DNA of 64,000 nucleotides, taken from assembly GCA_003150405.1 (NCBI GenBank), contig QAMM01000007.1:62001-126000 (forward strand), in the 5' to 3' direction. A program made the translations under genes and the position numbers. The notes under the pieces were generated by a model. It was not told the DNA's origin. It worked only from the letters and a program-made list of their open reading frames with translations, and ran no database searches. This DNA is from Clostridiales bacterium. GTDB taxonomy: Bacteria > Bacillota > Clostridia > Oscillospirales > Ruminococcaceae. Position 1 is the stretch's first letter; each line of letters opens with the position of its first letter. Of this stretch, positions 16,302-24,688 are shown one piece after another.

Positions 16302-17228
16302 TCAAGAGCACCCGCCTTTTTTCCCAAAGATTCCGGCACGGTTGTGGATGGAACGGCGAAATGGCGGCTGAACTTCCTCGGTCAACAATTTATTGTAGGC
16401 ACCCGGTTTTCGGTAGGTGTTTCCCCAGCATTCACGAGAACGGTATTCCCGCAGCTCCTCCAAATTGAACTGTGCCATACAAATAGTTTCTTCGGTGTGG
16501 CCAGCCATTGCAATGGTGTTGTCCACTGCCACACCGGATTTGGAGAATACCACCGGACTGTATGCACAGGAATTTCCGTGCAGCTCCCCTGGATAGTTTG
16601 CCATTGCAACCCCTACCATATTCTCAAATGCGCGGGTTGAAAGCTGAGCAAGCCGCGGCGGATTCATGTCACAGGCATTGGGCACCAAAAGAATTTCCGC
16701 CCCCTTGAGCATTAAAACGCGGGCGCTTTCGGGGTGTTCGCGGTCATAGCAGATCATAACACCAAGACGGACATTGCCGCCGTCCGGCAGCGGAAAATCG
16801 CAGACGTGAAATTCATCCCCGGGCAGAAGCAGCCCCTCCGGACCAAAATCGCAGGTGTGTACCTTGGAATATTTTAAAAGGAGGGTTCCGTCCGGTCCAA
16901 TCAGATAAGCCGTATTCTGCGGCGCAGGATCGCCTTCCGACATGCAGGTTGCGCAAATGCCAAGCTTCAATTCCCGCGCCGTCTGCCGAAGTGTTTCAAC
17001 ATACCCGCCCGTTTCCGGGATTGCATGGTTGTACCAAACACGTACTGCCGACTCATTCTCCTGTTCCGGAAACGCATAAGCCGTAGACCACATTTCCGGA
17101 AAAAGGACAAGATCAGCGCCCAACTGCTTTGCCTCCCGGCAAGCCTTTACCGCAAGCTGAAGGTTTTGCTGCTCATTAAGCGGAACAGCGCTTTTTTGAA
17201 CAAGCGCTATATGGAACAGTTTTGTCAT
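16302..17228 (-). CDS. Carbon-nitrogen hydrolase (nitrilase superfamily)
   Basis: Protein of 308 residues. The catalytic triad is visible: Glu45 in LVLFPEMWSTAY, Lys in LLKYSKVHTCDFG, and Cys in GVMICYDREHPESAR. The family hydrolyses non-peptide C-N bonds (amidases, N-carbamoyl amidases). The closest overall look is to N-carbamoylputrescine or omega-amidase-like members, but no neighbouring polyamine genes support that. ATG 17228 has TGGAGG before it. Single gene; its upstream side faces the long leader of the catabolic array. Confidence 0.88.
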   Translation of the reverse strand: MTKLFHIALVQKSAVPLNEQQNLQLAVKACREAKQLGADLVLFPEMWSTAYAFPEQENESAVRVWYNHAIPETGGYVETLRQTARELKLGICATCMSEGDPAPQNTAYLIGPDGTLLLKYSKVHTCDFGPEGLLLPGDEFHVCDFPLPDGGNVRLGVMICYDREHPESARVLMLKGAEILLVPNACDMNPPRLAQLSTRAFENMVGVAMANYPGELHGNSCAYSPVVFSKSGVAVDNTIAMAGHTEETICMAQFNLEELREYRSRECWGNTYRKPGAYNKLLTEEVQPPFRRSIHNRAGIFGKKGGCS

Positions 17229-17542
17229 ATTCTGTCGCCTCCAAAATTTGCGTGATCGAATTACGACAAGTATAGTATAGCCACAGCAAAAATGCAATTC
17301 TCATTCGCAGGGTCTGAATTTCCACTAAGATAAATGGTGGAAAATTTTAACCGCAGCAAACAAGACGGTATAGCATCGTAGAGGACATGCATAAAATGAA
17401 AGCAAGCACCGGAAAACCGCGCCACACCGCGATTTGCGGAAAAGTGCAGTTCTTTAACAGGATTGTATTATTTAGCTCCTTCTAAACCATTTAACTGCTT
17501 TGTAAGTTAATATTTTAAAGTAAAAGGTTTTATTTGTCATAT

Positions 17543-17570
17543 TTTACAAACCAAATGGTTATGCTATATT
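17543..17570 (+). promoter_or_regulatory. Candidate promoter of the catabolic array
   Basis: TTTACA (17543-17548), 16-bp spacer, TGC-extended TATATT (17565-17570). A TATAAT at 17599-17604 overlaps the first CACAAGTGGT site. Confidence 0.5.
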
Positions 17571-17583
17571 ACTTATATCGTCC

Positions 17584-17753
17584 TTACACAAGTGGTATAT
17601 AATATCACAGAAAAAACAAGATATTTTTGTACAATTTTTACAAACCTCTTTTAATCATCTTCTCATTTCAACAAATAAAAAAATACACCATTATTGTTGT
17701 ATTTTTGCAGTTTTTGTATTATTCATTCTTTTCGGCAATTACCACTTGTGTGA
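17584..17753. promoter_or_regulatory. Distant inverted repeat, candidate operator pair
   Basis: TTACACAAGTGGTA (17584-17597) and its near-exact inverse TACCACTTGTGTGA (17740-17753), 13 of 14 bases matching, 156 bp apart. Confidence 0.45.
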
Positions 17754-17796
17754 AAACGGTAAATTGGCTGGTCTCAAAACGGTGCGGAAGGGGGCG

Positions 17797-17811
17797 TTTT
17801 TGTGGCACAAA
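17797..17811. promoter_or_regulatory. Palindrome TTTTGTGGCACAAAA
   Basis: Perfect 7+1+7 dyad, flanked by CG on both sides at slightly offset positions; typical operator size. Confidence 0.45.
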
Positions 17812-18068
17812 ACGAACTGGGAAAACGCAGGGCTATTGTATACGGCTTATACCTGCTCCTCCGGCACTATATGCACCCGTTTTATCGTGCGCTTTTTTAT
17901 TGTATGCCGCGTTCTCTTCGTTGCAGCAACCCTGCAAAATTATGCCGCAAACGGCTTACCTTACAGCGGTGCTGGACATCGGTTCGGCTTGAGGGCTCTT
18001 TGTTGGAGCAGCCGTTTTTATGTAAGGTTATCCGCTGTTAGTACAAAGACATTTTTACAAGGATAATA

Positions 18069-18083
18069 CCGGCGTTACGCCGG
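18069..18083 (+). repeat. Leader hairpin
   Basis: CCGGCG (18069-18074) TTA CGCCGG (18078-18083), 64 bp before the first gene of the array; no T-run. Confidence 0.5.
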
Positions 18084-18146
18084 ATTATGGGCATAAGCAC
18101 TTATCATGCAACACACCACAACATCAACAGAAAGAAGGATTACATT

Positions 18147-19055
18147 ATGGCTTACTTAAACAACATGAAACTTGGCTGGATTGGCTTTATTTACCCGGCT
18201 CCTCCGGAAATGACCGAAGCAGTTGACAAACTCTGCTGGCAGCTTGAGCAGGCAGACCGCCTTGGTTGCCATGTTCTCCAGCCGAATGCTCCGATTCCGA
18301 AAGACGATCCGGAAGCGCTGAAAAAGGTTCTGGAACTCAAAGACAAATACGACGTTGAGTACGAAATGCCTTGCCCGCGCGCAATCTTTGAGCTGGTTGG
18401 CGACAATGCAGAAGCTGCCAAAAAAGAACTGCAGGAAGCCATTGACTTTGCGAAAAATGTTATGGGTTCCAAGATTATGCGCTGTGGTTATGGCCGCCTG
18501 AAGCTTGAGACTTCCCGTTACAACCGTACCCCGGGCAAAACCGGCAAAGATCAGTTTGAGCATATTCTGGCTTGCCTGAAAATCGCTGCCCCGATGTTTG
18601 AGGCTGCTGGCATGTACTATGCACAGGAGAACCACGTAGACTTCACCGGTAAAGAGCTTGCTCACCTGTTTGAGCTGGTCAATTCCCCGAACATGGGTAT
18701 TGCGCTGGATACCGCGAACAGCTTTGCTGTTTTCAGCGAGCCGAACGAAGACATTCAGGCAATGGCTCCGTGGGCAATCACCTCCCACATCAAAGACACC
18801 AAAATTATTGACAAAACCCAGGAAGGCGACTACTTCCCGCTCATCCCGGTTGGTTGCTCGCTCGGCGAAGGCGCCATCGACATCCCGGCTGCTATCGATG
18901 CCATTGTCAAGAACGCCCGCTATCCGGAAGGCTTCCACCTTGTTCTCGAGCAGGGCTGGTGGGGCAACCAGATCGAAGGCGACCCGATCCAGTTCCAGCG
19001 TAATGCAATGGAGAAGAGCCTTGCATACCTCAAGAAACTCATCACTGTTGACTAA
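18147..19055 (+). CDS. Sugar isomerase/epimerase-like TIM barrel, paralogue 1
   Basis: Protein of 302 residues of the AP-endonuclease-2/xylose-isomerase-like superfamily. The metal ligands expected for the fold are visible: Glu161 (AQENH), Asp188 (ALDTAN), His214 (TSHIKD) and Glu268 (LVLEQGWWG). Family members isomerise, epimerise, dehydrate or eliminate on sugars. ATG 18147 has GAAGGA upstream; the longer frame has no RBS. It is the first gene of the array, followed after 47 bp by an SDR. The N-terminal LGWIGFIYPAPPE and the C-terminal YLKKLITV are shared with paralogues 2 and 3, showing recent duplication. Substrate unknown. Confidence 0.88.
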   Translation: MAYLNNMKLGWIGFIYPAPPEMTEAVDKLCWQLEQADRLGCHVLQPNAPIPKDDPEALKKVLELKDKYDVEYEMPCPRAIFELVGDNAEAAKKELQEAIDFAKNVMGSKIMRCGYGRLKLETSRYNRTPGKTGKDQFEHILACLKIAAPMFEAAGMYYAQENHVDFTGKELAHLFELVNSPNMGIALDTANSFAVFSEPNEDIQAMAPWAITSHIKDTKIIDKTQEGDYFPLIPVGCSLGEGAIDIPAAIDAIVKNARYPEGFHLVLEQGWWGNQIEGDPIQFQRNAMEKSLAYLKKLITVD

Positions 19056-19102
19056 CAACTAATAAAGCAAAATAAAATTTAAGAAAAGTAGGAATAAACA
19101 TT

Positions 19103-20125
19103 ATGGTAGATTTGAAAGAAAAAAACATTCTGGTCACCGGTGCTGCCGGCAAGCTGGGCAACTATGTTTCTGAGTACCTGACCAAAAAAGGCTACAACGT
19201 CACCTGCACCGACGTTGTTCTGCCACAGCCGGACAGCCGCATTGCCAAACTGAAACTGCCGTTCGTCAAAGGCGATCTGCTTGAAATTGGCGACATTATG
19301 AAAGCCATTGCAATGGCACAGTGCGGAACCATTGTTCATTTGGGTGCGATTCCATTTAACGTAGAGCTTCAGCCTCCATATGAAGATCGTTCCGGCAAAG
19401 GCCCGTCTCAGGGCGGCGTCCGCAGCAATTATGTCATGCCGGAAGACAATGGTATGAAGATCAACACCATGGGCACCTTCTATGTCATGGATGCTGCCCG
19501 CCGCATGGGTGTAAAAAACGTCATCGCCGCCTCCAGCTACTATGCTTATGGTCTGGGCATGCGCATCTCCGGCGTCCCGTTCAAACCGGAATATGTTCCG
19601 ATTGATGAGAACCACCCCTGCACTCCGGAGGATACCTACTCTCTCTCCAAACACCTCGGCGACGAAATCATGGAGGCTTTCTGCCGCGCTTACGACATGA
19701 ACGGCATTGCTATGCGCCTGATGGGCGTTTACTATCCGGACGTCGCATGGTGCCGCGACTGCTACAAATTCGGCATTGATTACATCACCCCGGAAAACGA
19801 TGCAAAGGGCATCATCAACGGCGATACCCACCAGTATGTCGATGCGCGCGATATTTCCTATTTCATCGGCCTAGCATTGGAGAAAAAGCTCAAAGGCTTT
19901 GAGGCATTCAACCTCATCACCGACACCACCTTTGTTCCGGATTCTGCTTCCTTCTACACCAAACGCTATCCATATATTGCCGAGATGTGCAAGGACTTGA
20001 AGGATCACGAAGGTATCTTCAGCATGAAAAAATCCCAGGAGATGCTCGGCTATGAGTCCCAGTATACCTGGAGAAAAGGCAAACAGGATTTGATTGACGG
20101 CGACATCTTTGACACCATGAAATAA
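19103..20125 (+). CDS. NAD-dependent epimerase/dehydratase-type SDR, paralogue 1
   Basis: Protein of 340 residues of the extended SDR class. The nucleotide-binding glycine motif TGAAGKLG is at about residues 12-19, then KGDLLEIGD, and the active site has SSYYAYG plus Tyr179/Lys183 (YSLSK). PIDENHPCTPEDTYSLSK resembles uronate-dehydrogenase-like and sugar-epimerase SDRs. Such enzymes oxidise or epimerise a sugar hydroxyl with NAD. It is co-oriented between TIM barrel 1 and SDR 2 (19 to 28 bp away). SDR 2 is its closest relative here. Which carbon it acts on cannot be said. Confidence 0.88.
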   Translation: MVDLKEKNILVTGAAGKLGNYVSEYLTKKGYNVTCTDVVLPQPDSRIAKLKLPFVKGDLLEIGDIMKAIAMAQCGTIVHLGAIPFNVELQPPYEDRSGKGPSQGGVRSNYVMPEDNGMKINTMGTFYVMDAARRMGVKNVIAASSYYAYGLGMRISGVPFKPEYVPIDENHPCTPEDTYSLSKHLGDEIMEAFCRAYDMNGIAMRLMGVYYPDVAWCRDCYKFGIDYITPENDAKGIINGDTHQYVDARDISYFIGLALEKKLKGFEAFNLITDTTFVPDSASFYTKRYPYIAEMCKDLKDHEGIFSMKKSQEMLGYESQYTWRKGKQDLIDGDIFDTMK

Positions 20126-20153
20126 AACCACCAAAACAAAAAGGATGATACCA

Positions 20154-21164
20154 ATGGTAGAATTAAACGATAAAAATGTACTGGTCACTGGTGCTGCCGG
20201 CCGCTTGGGCAATTTTGTTTCCGAATATTTACATAAAAAAGGCTACAATGTCACCTGTACCGACATTGTTCCGCCAAAGCCAGACAGCCGCGTTGCAAAA
20301 TACAAGCTGCCGTTTGTAAAAGCAGACCTGCTTGAAATCGGCGATTTGATGAAAGCCATTGCAATGGCACAGTGCGGAACCATCGTTCATCTGGGTGCAA
20401 TCACCCACAACGTAGAACTCCAGCCTGCTTATGTTGAAAGAAAAGGCATTGCTTACGGCGGTGTTCGCTCCAATTATCAGATGCCGGAAGACAACGCGAT
20501 GAAAATTAATACCATGGGCACCTTCTATGTCATGGACGCTGCCCGCCGCATGGGTGTAAAAAATGTTATCGCTGCTTCCAGCTACTACGGCTACGGCCTT
20601 GGCATGCGCATCTCCGGCGTTCCATTCAAACCGGATTATCTCCCGATTGACGAGAATCACCCGGGCTATCCGGAGGATACCTACTCGCTCTCCAAACGTC
20701 TGGGCGACGAGATTATGGAAGCCTTCTGCCGCGCTTACGATATGAATGGCATTGCCATGCGCCTGATGGGCGTTTATTACGCCGACCTTGAACGCAGTCG
20801 CAACCTTTATAAGAACGGCCTTGACTATGTCATTCCGGAAACCGAAGAAAAAGGCTACATCAACGGCGATACTCATCAGTACGTTGACGCACGTGACATC
20901 GCTTACTTTGTTGGCCTTGCACTTGAAAAGAAGCTCAAAGGTTTTGAGGCGTTCAATCTCATTACCGACACTACCTTTAATCCGGATTCTGCTTCCTTCT
21001 ACGCAAAGCGTTTCCCATACATTGCTGACATGTGCAAAAATCTCAAAGGACATGAGGGCATTTTCAGCATGAAGAAATCTCAGGAGATGCTTGGCTATGA
21101 GTCCCAGTACACCTGGAGAAAAGGCAAATTCCTTATGCAGGATAATGATATCTTTGACAAATAA
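20154..21164 (+). CDS. NAD-dependent epimerase/dehydratase-type SDR, paralogue 2
   Basis: Protein of 336 residues, by eye the near twin of the preceding SDR: the same TGAAGRLGNFVSEYL start, NTMGTFYVMDAARRMGVKNV core and YESQYTWRKGK end. Catalytic SSYYGYG and YSLSK are intact. Differences cluster in the substrate-side loops (ITHNVELQPAYVERKGIAYG against the equivalent loop of SDR 1). Start ATG 20154 is ten bases from AAAAGG; an in-frame ATG at 20145 sits too close. A 465-bp gap follows, the longest inside the array. Confidence 0.88.
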   Translation: MVELNDKNVLVTGAAGRLGNFVSEYLHKKGYNVTCTDIVPPKPDSRVAKYKLPFVKADLLEIGDLMKAIAMAQCGTIVHLGAITHNVELQPAYVERKGIAYGGVRSNYQMPEDNAMKINTMGTFYVMDAARRMGVKNVIAASSYYGYGLGMRISGVPFKPDYLPIDENHPGYPEDTYSLSKRLGDEIMEAFCRAYDMNGIAMRLMGVYYADLERSRNLYKNGLDYVIPETEEKGYINGDTHQYVDARDIAYFVGLALEKKLKGFEAFNLITDTTFNPDSASFYAKRFPYIADMCKNLKGHEGIFSMKKSQEMLGYESQYTWRKGKFLMQDNDIFDK

Positions 21165-21628
21165 AGAACCCCTGCTTTATCTCTCGGCCGTGTAAACCGC
21201 TTATTTCAGGCGATGAATCCTTCTCCATATCTTCCCTATTACCCGCAAGCACCTTTCTTTCATTCATCCCTTCATTCCAACAATAACACAGTATATTTCA
21301 AGTAGATTTTTGCACAGGAGAGGCTTCGGGCTTAAGCTTACCGGCTTTCCGGTTCTATATACAGCGGCGGACGGCTGTGAAATAATAACGGCGGCTGGTA
21401 TGCGGCAGATGCCGCATACCGTGTTCGTCAATAACAGGAATGTTCCTGCAAGGACATATCAAAATAAGTGAAATCAATTAAACCGCATAGAGATGGAGCA
21501 TTTTGTTTCATCTCTTTCTGTGGATTTTGGAAGCGTTGCGGCAAGCAGCGTTTCTGGCACCTTCTACTGAACCAGTATCCCTACACGTTCAAACAATACA
21601 CCGTGAATCAGGAAAGAAGGAATTGACA
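21165..21628. other. Internal 465-bp gap in the catabolic array
   Basis: Non-coding. It holds a 10-bp perfect hairpin at 21397-21420 and AT-rich segments but no clear promoter pair. It could carry a second promoter or be an mRNA processing region. Confidence 0.45.
21397..21420 (+). repeat. Perfect hairpin in internal gap
   Basis: GGTATGCGGC (21397-21406) AGAT GCCGCATACC (21411-21420); no T-run follows, so not a normal terminator. Confidence 0.7.
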
Positions 21629-22528
21629 ATGGCTTATTTGAACAACATGAAACTCGGTTGGATTGGCTACATTTATCCGGCTCCGCCAGAAATGGAATGT
21701 CCGGTTGAAAAACTGCTGTGGCAGCTTGAGCAGGCAAAGCGTCTGGACTGCCATGTGCTGCAGCCAGTTGCATCGCCTCCGGAAGACGATGCTTCGATTG
21801 CCAAAATTACCGAGAAAATGAAAGAGTACGACGTTGAGTACGAAATGGGCTGCCCCAAAGCAGTGTTCGAGCTTGCAGGCCCGGACGCAGAGGCGGCAAA
21901 GCAGGAACTGAAAAAGGCCATTGACCTGGCCAAAAAATACGGTGCAAAAATCATGCGCTGCGGCTACGGAAAACTCTGCGTGGAATATTCCCGCTGGAAC
22001 AAAACACCCGGCATGACCGCTAAAGACCAGCTTGACCGCATTACGGCAAGTTTAAAGGTGGCAGCGCCAATTTTTGAAGAGAACGGCATTTATTACGCGC
22101 TGGAAAATCACTGCGACTTTACCGGCAAAGAAATTGCCGGTATCTTTGAGGAGATCAACTCCCCCAATATGGGCATTGCATACGACACGGCAAACGGTTT
22201 TGCCATTTTATGCGACCCGAACGAAGATCTTGCCTACATGGCGCCGTGGGCCATTACCTCCCACATTAAGGATACCAAGGTCATCGACAGCCCGTTTGGC
22301 GGCGACTACTTCCCAATGATTCCGGTCGGTGCGCCGCTGGGAGAAGGCAACGTTGACATAGAGCGTTCCATTCAGCTCTTGGTGGACAATGTGCGTTACC
22401 CAGAGGGCTTCCATCTCATCCTGGAACAGGGCTGGTGGGGCAAACTGGAAGAGGATTCCCGCGAATACAACATGAAAATGATGGAGAAGAGCCTTGACTA
22501 CCTGAAAAAGCTCATCACTGTCGATTAA
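21629..22528 (+). CDS. Sugar isomerase/epimerase-like TIM barrel, paralogue 2
   Basis: Protein of 299 residues, same family as paralogues 1 and 3. Metal-site motifs are ALENHCDFTG, AYDTANGF, TSHIKDTK and LEQGWWG, all four ligands kept. It differs from the others where they have ALDTANSFA.FSEPNED (here AYDTANGFAILCDPNED) and DKTQEGDY (here DSPFGGDY), positions likely to line the substrate pocket, so a distinct substrate or stereochemistry is plausible. ATG 21629 follows GAAAGAAGGA; the 42-codon longer frame has no RBS. TIM barrel 3 starts 43 bp downstream. Confidence 0.88.
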   Translation: MAYLNNMKLGWIGYIYPAPPEMECPVEKLLWQLEQAKRLDCHVLQPVASPPEDDASIAKITEKMKEYDVEYEMGCPKAVFELAGPDAEAAKQELKKAIDLAKKYGAKIMRCGYGKLCVEYSRWNKTPGMTAKDQLDRITASLKVAAPIFEENGIYYALENHCDFTGKEIAGIFEEINSPNMGIAYDTANGFAILCDPNEDLAYMAPWAITSHIKDTKVIDSPFGGDYFPMIPVGAPLGEGNVDIERSIQLLVDNVRYPEGFHLILEQGWWGKLEEDSREYNMKMMEKSLDYLKKLITVD

Positions 22529-22571
22529 ACGGACCAATCAACAGACCAAAATACGAAAGAAGGATGTACCA

Positions 22572-23477
22572 ATGGCTTACCGCAATAACATGAAACTCGG
22601 CTGGGTTGGCTTTATTTATCCGGCCCCTCCGGAAATAACCGACGACATGGCCAAAATTGAGTGGCAGATGAAACGCGCGCAGGAGCTCGGCTGCGAAGTG
22701 CTTCAGCCAATCGTCTTCAATCTTCCGAAGGACGACGCCTCGGTTGCTAAAATCAATGAGCTGCTTGCAAAATACGGTATTGAATATGAAATGGGCTGCC
22801 CGCCGGCAATCTTCAAACTCGCTGGGCCAGATGCAAAAGCTGCCCGCGAAGAGGTCATTGAAGCCATTCAGTTTGCCAAAAAACTCGGCTCCAACATTCT
22901 CCGAATCGGTTATAATTTTATGCTCGCTTATGATTACTCCCGCTACAACAAAGCGGCTGGTATGACCGGCAAAGAGCAGATGGAAACCGTCATTGCTTCT
23001 CTGAAACAGGCCGCTCCAATTTTTGAGGAATACGGCGTATATTTTGCACAGGAGAACCACGCGGACTTTACCGGTAAGGAAATGGCTCATATTTTTGAGG
23101 AGGTCAACTCCCCGAATATGGGCATTGCGCTGGACACTGCAAACAGCTTCGCCATCTTCAGTGAGCCGAACGAAGATATTCAGTTGATGGCACCTTGGGC
23201 CATCACCTCCCATATCAAAGATACCAAGGTCATCGACAAAACTCAGGAAGGCGACTACTTCCCGCTTATTCCGGTTGGCTGTGCGCTGGGCGAAGGCAAT
23301 GTCGATATTGCCGCAGCGGTTGACGCCATTGCCACCAAATCCCGCTATCCGGAAGGTTTTCACCTTGTTCTGGAACAGGGCTGGTGGGGCGATCAGATTA
23401 CCGGCGACCCGATTGAATTCCAGCACAATGCAATGGAACGGGGTCTTGAGTATCTCAAAAAGCTCATCACCGTCTGA
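22572..23477 (+). CDS. Sugar isomerase/epimerase-like TIM barrel, paralogue 3
   Basis: Protein of 301 residues, closer to paralogue 1 (shared ALDTANSFA, FSEPNEDIQ, DKTQEGDYFPLIPVGC) than to paralogue 2. Metal-site motifs AQENHADFTG, ALDTAN, TSHIKDTK, LVLEQGWWG are intact. ATG 22572 has AGAAGG. SDR 3 follows 35 bp later, repeating the TIM barrel-SDR pairing at the head of the array. Confidence 0.88.
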   Translation: MAYRNNMKLGWVGFIYPAPPEITDDMAKIEWQMKRAQELGCEVLQPIVFNLPKDDASVAKINELLAKYGIEYEMGCPPAIFKLAGPDAKAAREEVIEAIQFAKKLGSNILRIGYNFMLAYDYSRYNKAAGMTGKEQMETVIASLKQAAPIFEEYGVYFAQENHADFTGKEMAHIFEEVNSPNMGIALDTANSFAIFSEPNEDIQLMAPWAITSHIKDTKVIDKTQEGDYFPLIPVGCALGEGNVDIAAAVDAIATKSRYPEGFHLVLEQGWWGDQITGDPIEFQHNAMERGLEYLKKLITV

Positions 23478-23512
23478 TGACACCAAGACGATATTAAGGG
23501 AGGACTATACCA

Positions 23513-24496
23513 ATGGGCAAGAATATTTTAATTACCGGCGCTTCTGGGCGTCTTGGCAACTTTGTAGCGCCTTACCTGCAGGATAAAGGCTACAACATTA
23601 CCTGCACTGACATTGTTCTGCCAAAGCCGGACAGTGAAAACGCAAAACGTGGTTTCCCGTTTGTCAAAGCGGATCTGATGGAAATCGGCGACATTATGAA
23701 AGCCATTGCAATGGCACAGCCGGACATCATCGTTCATCTCGGCGCAATTCCGTTTAATTCGGAACTTCAGCCGCCCTATGACGAGAGTCCCAAAAAGGGC
23801 CCGTCGCTCGACGGTGTTCGTTCCAACTACTCCATGCCGGAAGACAACACCATGAAGATTAACACCATGGGAATGTTCTACCTGATGGATGCTGCCCGCC
23901 GTATGGGCGTTAAAAACGTCATTTCCGCAACCAGCTATTTCTCCTACGGTCTGGGCTTCCGTCTTTCCGGCGATCCCTTTGTTCCGGAATATCTGCCGAT
24001 TGACGAGAACCATCCCTGCTGGCCAGAGGACAGCTACTCGCTCTCCAAATATCTGGGCGAGGAAATTATGAAGGCCTTTACCCGCGCGTATGATATGAAC
24101 ACCATCGCGATGCGTTTGATGGGCGTATACTATCATAACTTTGAGAGAAGCGTTGCCAGCTACGATCTCGGCCAAGGCCAGTCCTACCCGGAAAAACCGG
24201 AAGACGGCGTTATCACCGGCAATACCTACCAGTATGTTGATGCACGTGATATCGCAATTTTTACCGGCCTTGCCATTGAGAAGATTGGCCAACTGCCGAA
24301 CAAATATGAGGCGTTCAACGTCATTACCGATGTCCGTTTCAATGTTGAGGACACCAAGGAGTTTTATGAAAAACGCTTCCCAACCTTAAAGGATATGTTA
24401 GACGGGCTGCGTGAAGGCGAGGGCCTGCTTTCTATCCGCAAAGCGGAGGAGCTACTTGGCTACCATCCGCAGTACTCCTGGAAGAACCAGAAATAA
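23513..24496 (+). CDS. NAD-dependent epimerase/dehydratase-type SDR, paralogue 3
   Basis: Protein of 327 residues. TGASGRLGNFVAPYLQDKGYN forms the coenzyme-binding start; catalytic positions are ATSYFSYG and YSLSK. It shares the core NTMGMFYLMDAARRMGVKNV but has its own C-terminal half (GLAIEKIGQLPNKYEAFNVI), which groups it with SDR 4 rather than SDR 1/2. RBS AAGGGAGG. A 12-bp hairpin follows in the gap before SDR 4. Confidence 0.88.
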   Translation: MGKNILITGASGRLGNFVAPYLQDKGYNITCTDIVLPKPDSENAKRGFPFVKADLMEIGDIMKAIAMAQPDIIVHLGAIPFNSELQPPYDESPKKGPSLDGVRSNYSMPEDNTMKINTMGMFYLMDAARRMGVKNVISATSYFSYGLGFRLSGDPFVPEYLPIDENHPCWPEDSYSLSKYLGEEIMKAFTRAYDMNTIAMRLMGVYYHNFERSVASYDLGQGQSYPEKPEDGVITGNTYQYVDARDIAIFTGLAIEKIGQLPNKYEAFNVITDVRFNVEDTKEFYEKRFPTLKDMLDGLREGEGLLSIRKAEELLGYHPQYSWKNQK

Positions 24497-24512
24497 TCCG
24501 TACAAAGGCATA

Positions 24513-24541
24513 GGCAAAGCGCCGTTTCCCGGCGTTTTGCC
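24513..24541 (+). repeat. Intergenic hairpin between SDR 3 and SDR 4
   Basis: GGCAAAGCGCCG (24513-24524) pairs with CGGCGTTTTGCC (24530-24541), 12 bp with one G-T. CTTTTT follows eight bases later, so partial termination is possible. Confidence 0.65.
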
Positions 24542-24688
24542 GTCCGCCTTTTTCACAATTCTTTCAAACAGGCACAACACCATGCGGCTTCATGTGAGCT
24601 CTGCCCAGGCAGAAAAAATTCCCCGGATGTAAAACAAAAATATTATCAACAAACCAAACTTGACAAATAGTTCGGAGGGAACTTCATC

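Larger units (their letters stand above)
17229..18146. other. About 900-bp non-coding leader before the catabolic array
   Basis: No convincing gene. It contains an extended -10 promoter (17543-17570), an inverted pair TTACACAAGTGGTA (17584-17597) / TACCACTTGTGTGA (17740-17753), a palindrome at 17797-17811, and a small hairpin at 18069-18083 before the first gene. Open frames here (e.g. 17627-17992, 17802-18041) are low-complexity or Arg/Cys-rich and lack RBSs. Confidence 0.6.

Noticed and set aside
17627..18041. Frames in the leader of the catabolic array
   Set aside because: Hydrophobic low-complexity or Cys/Arg-rich translations, no RBS, and overlapping in all three frames.
19079..23486. 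Long minus-strand open frames opposite the SDR and TIM-barrel genes
   Set aside because: They mirror the plus-strand genes through codon bias; no starts with RBS, no domain patterns; the plus-strand proteins have complete active sites.
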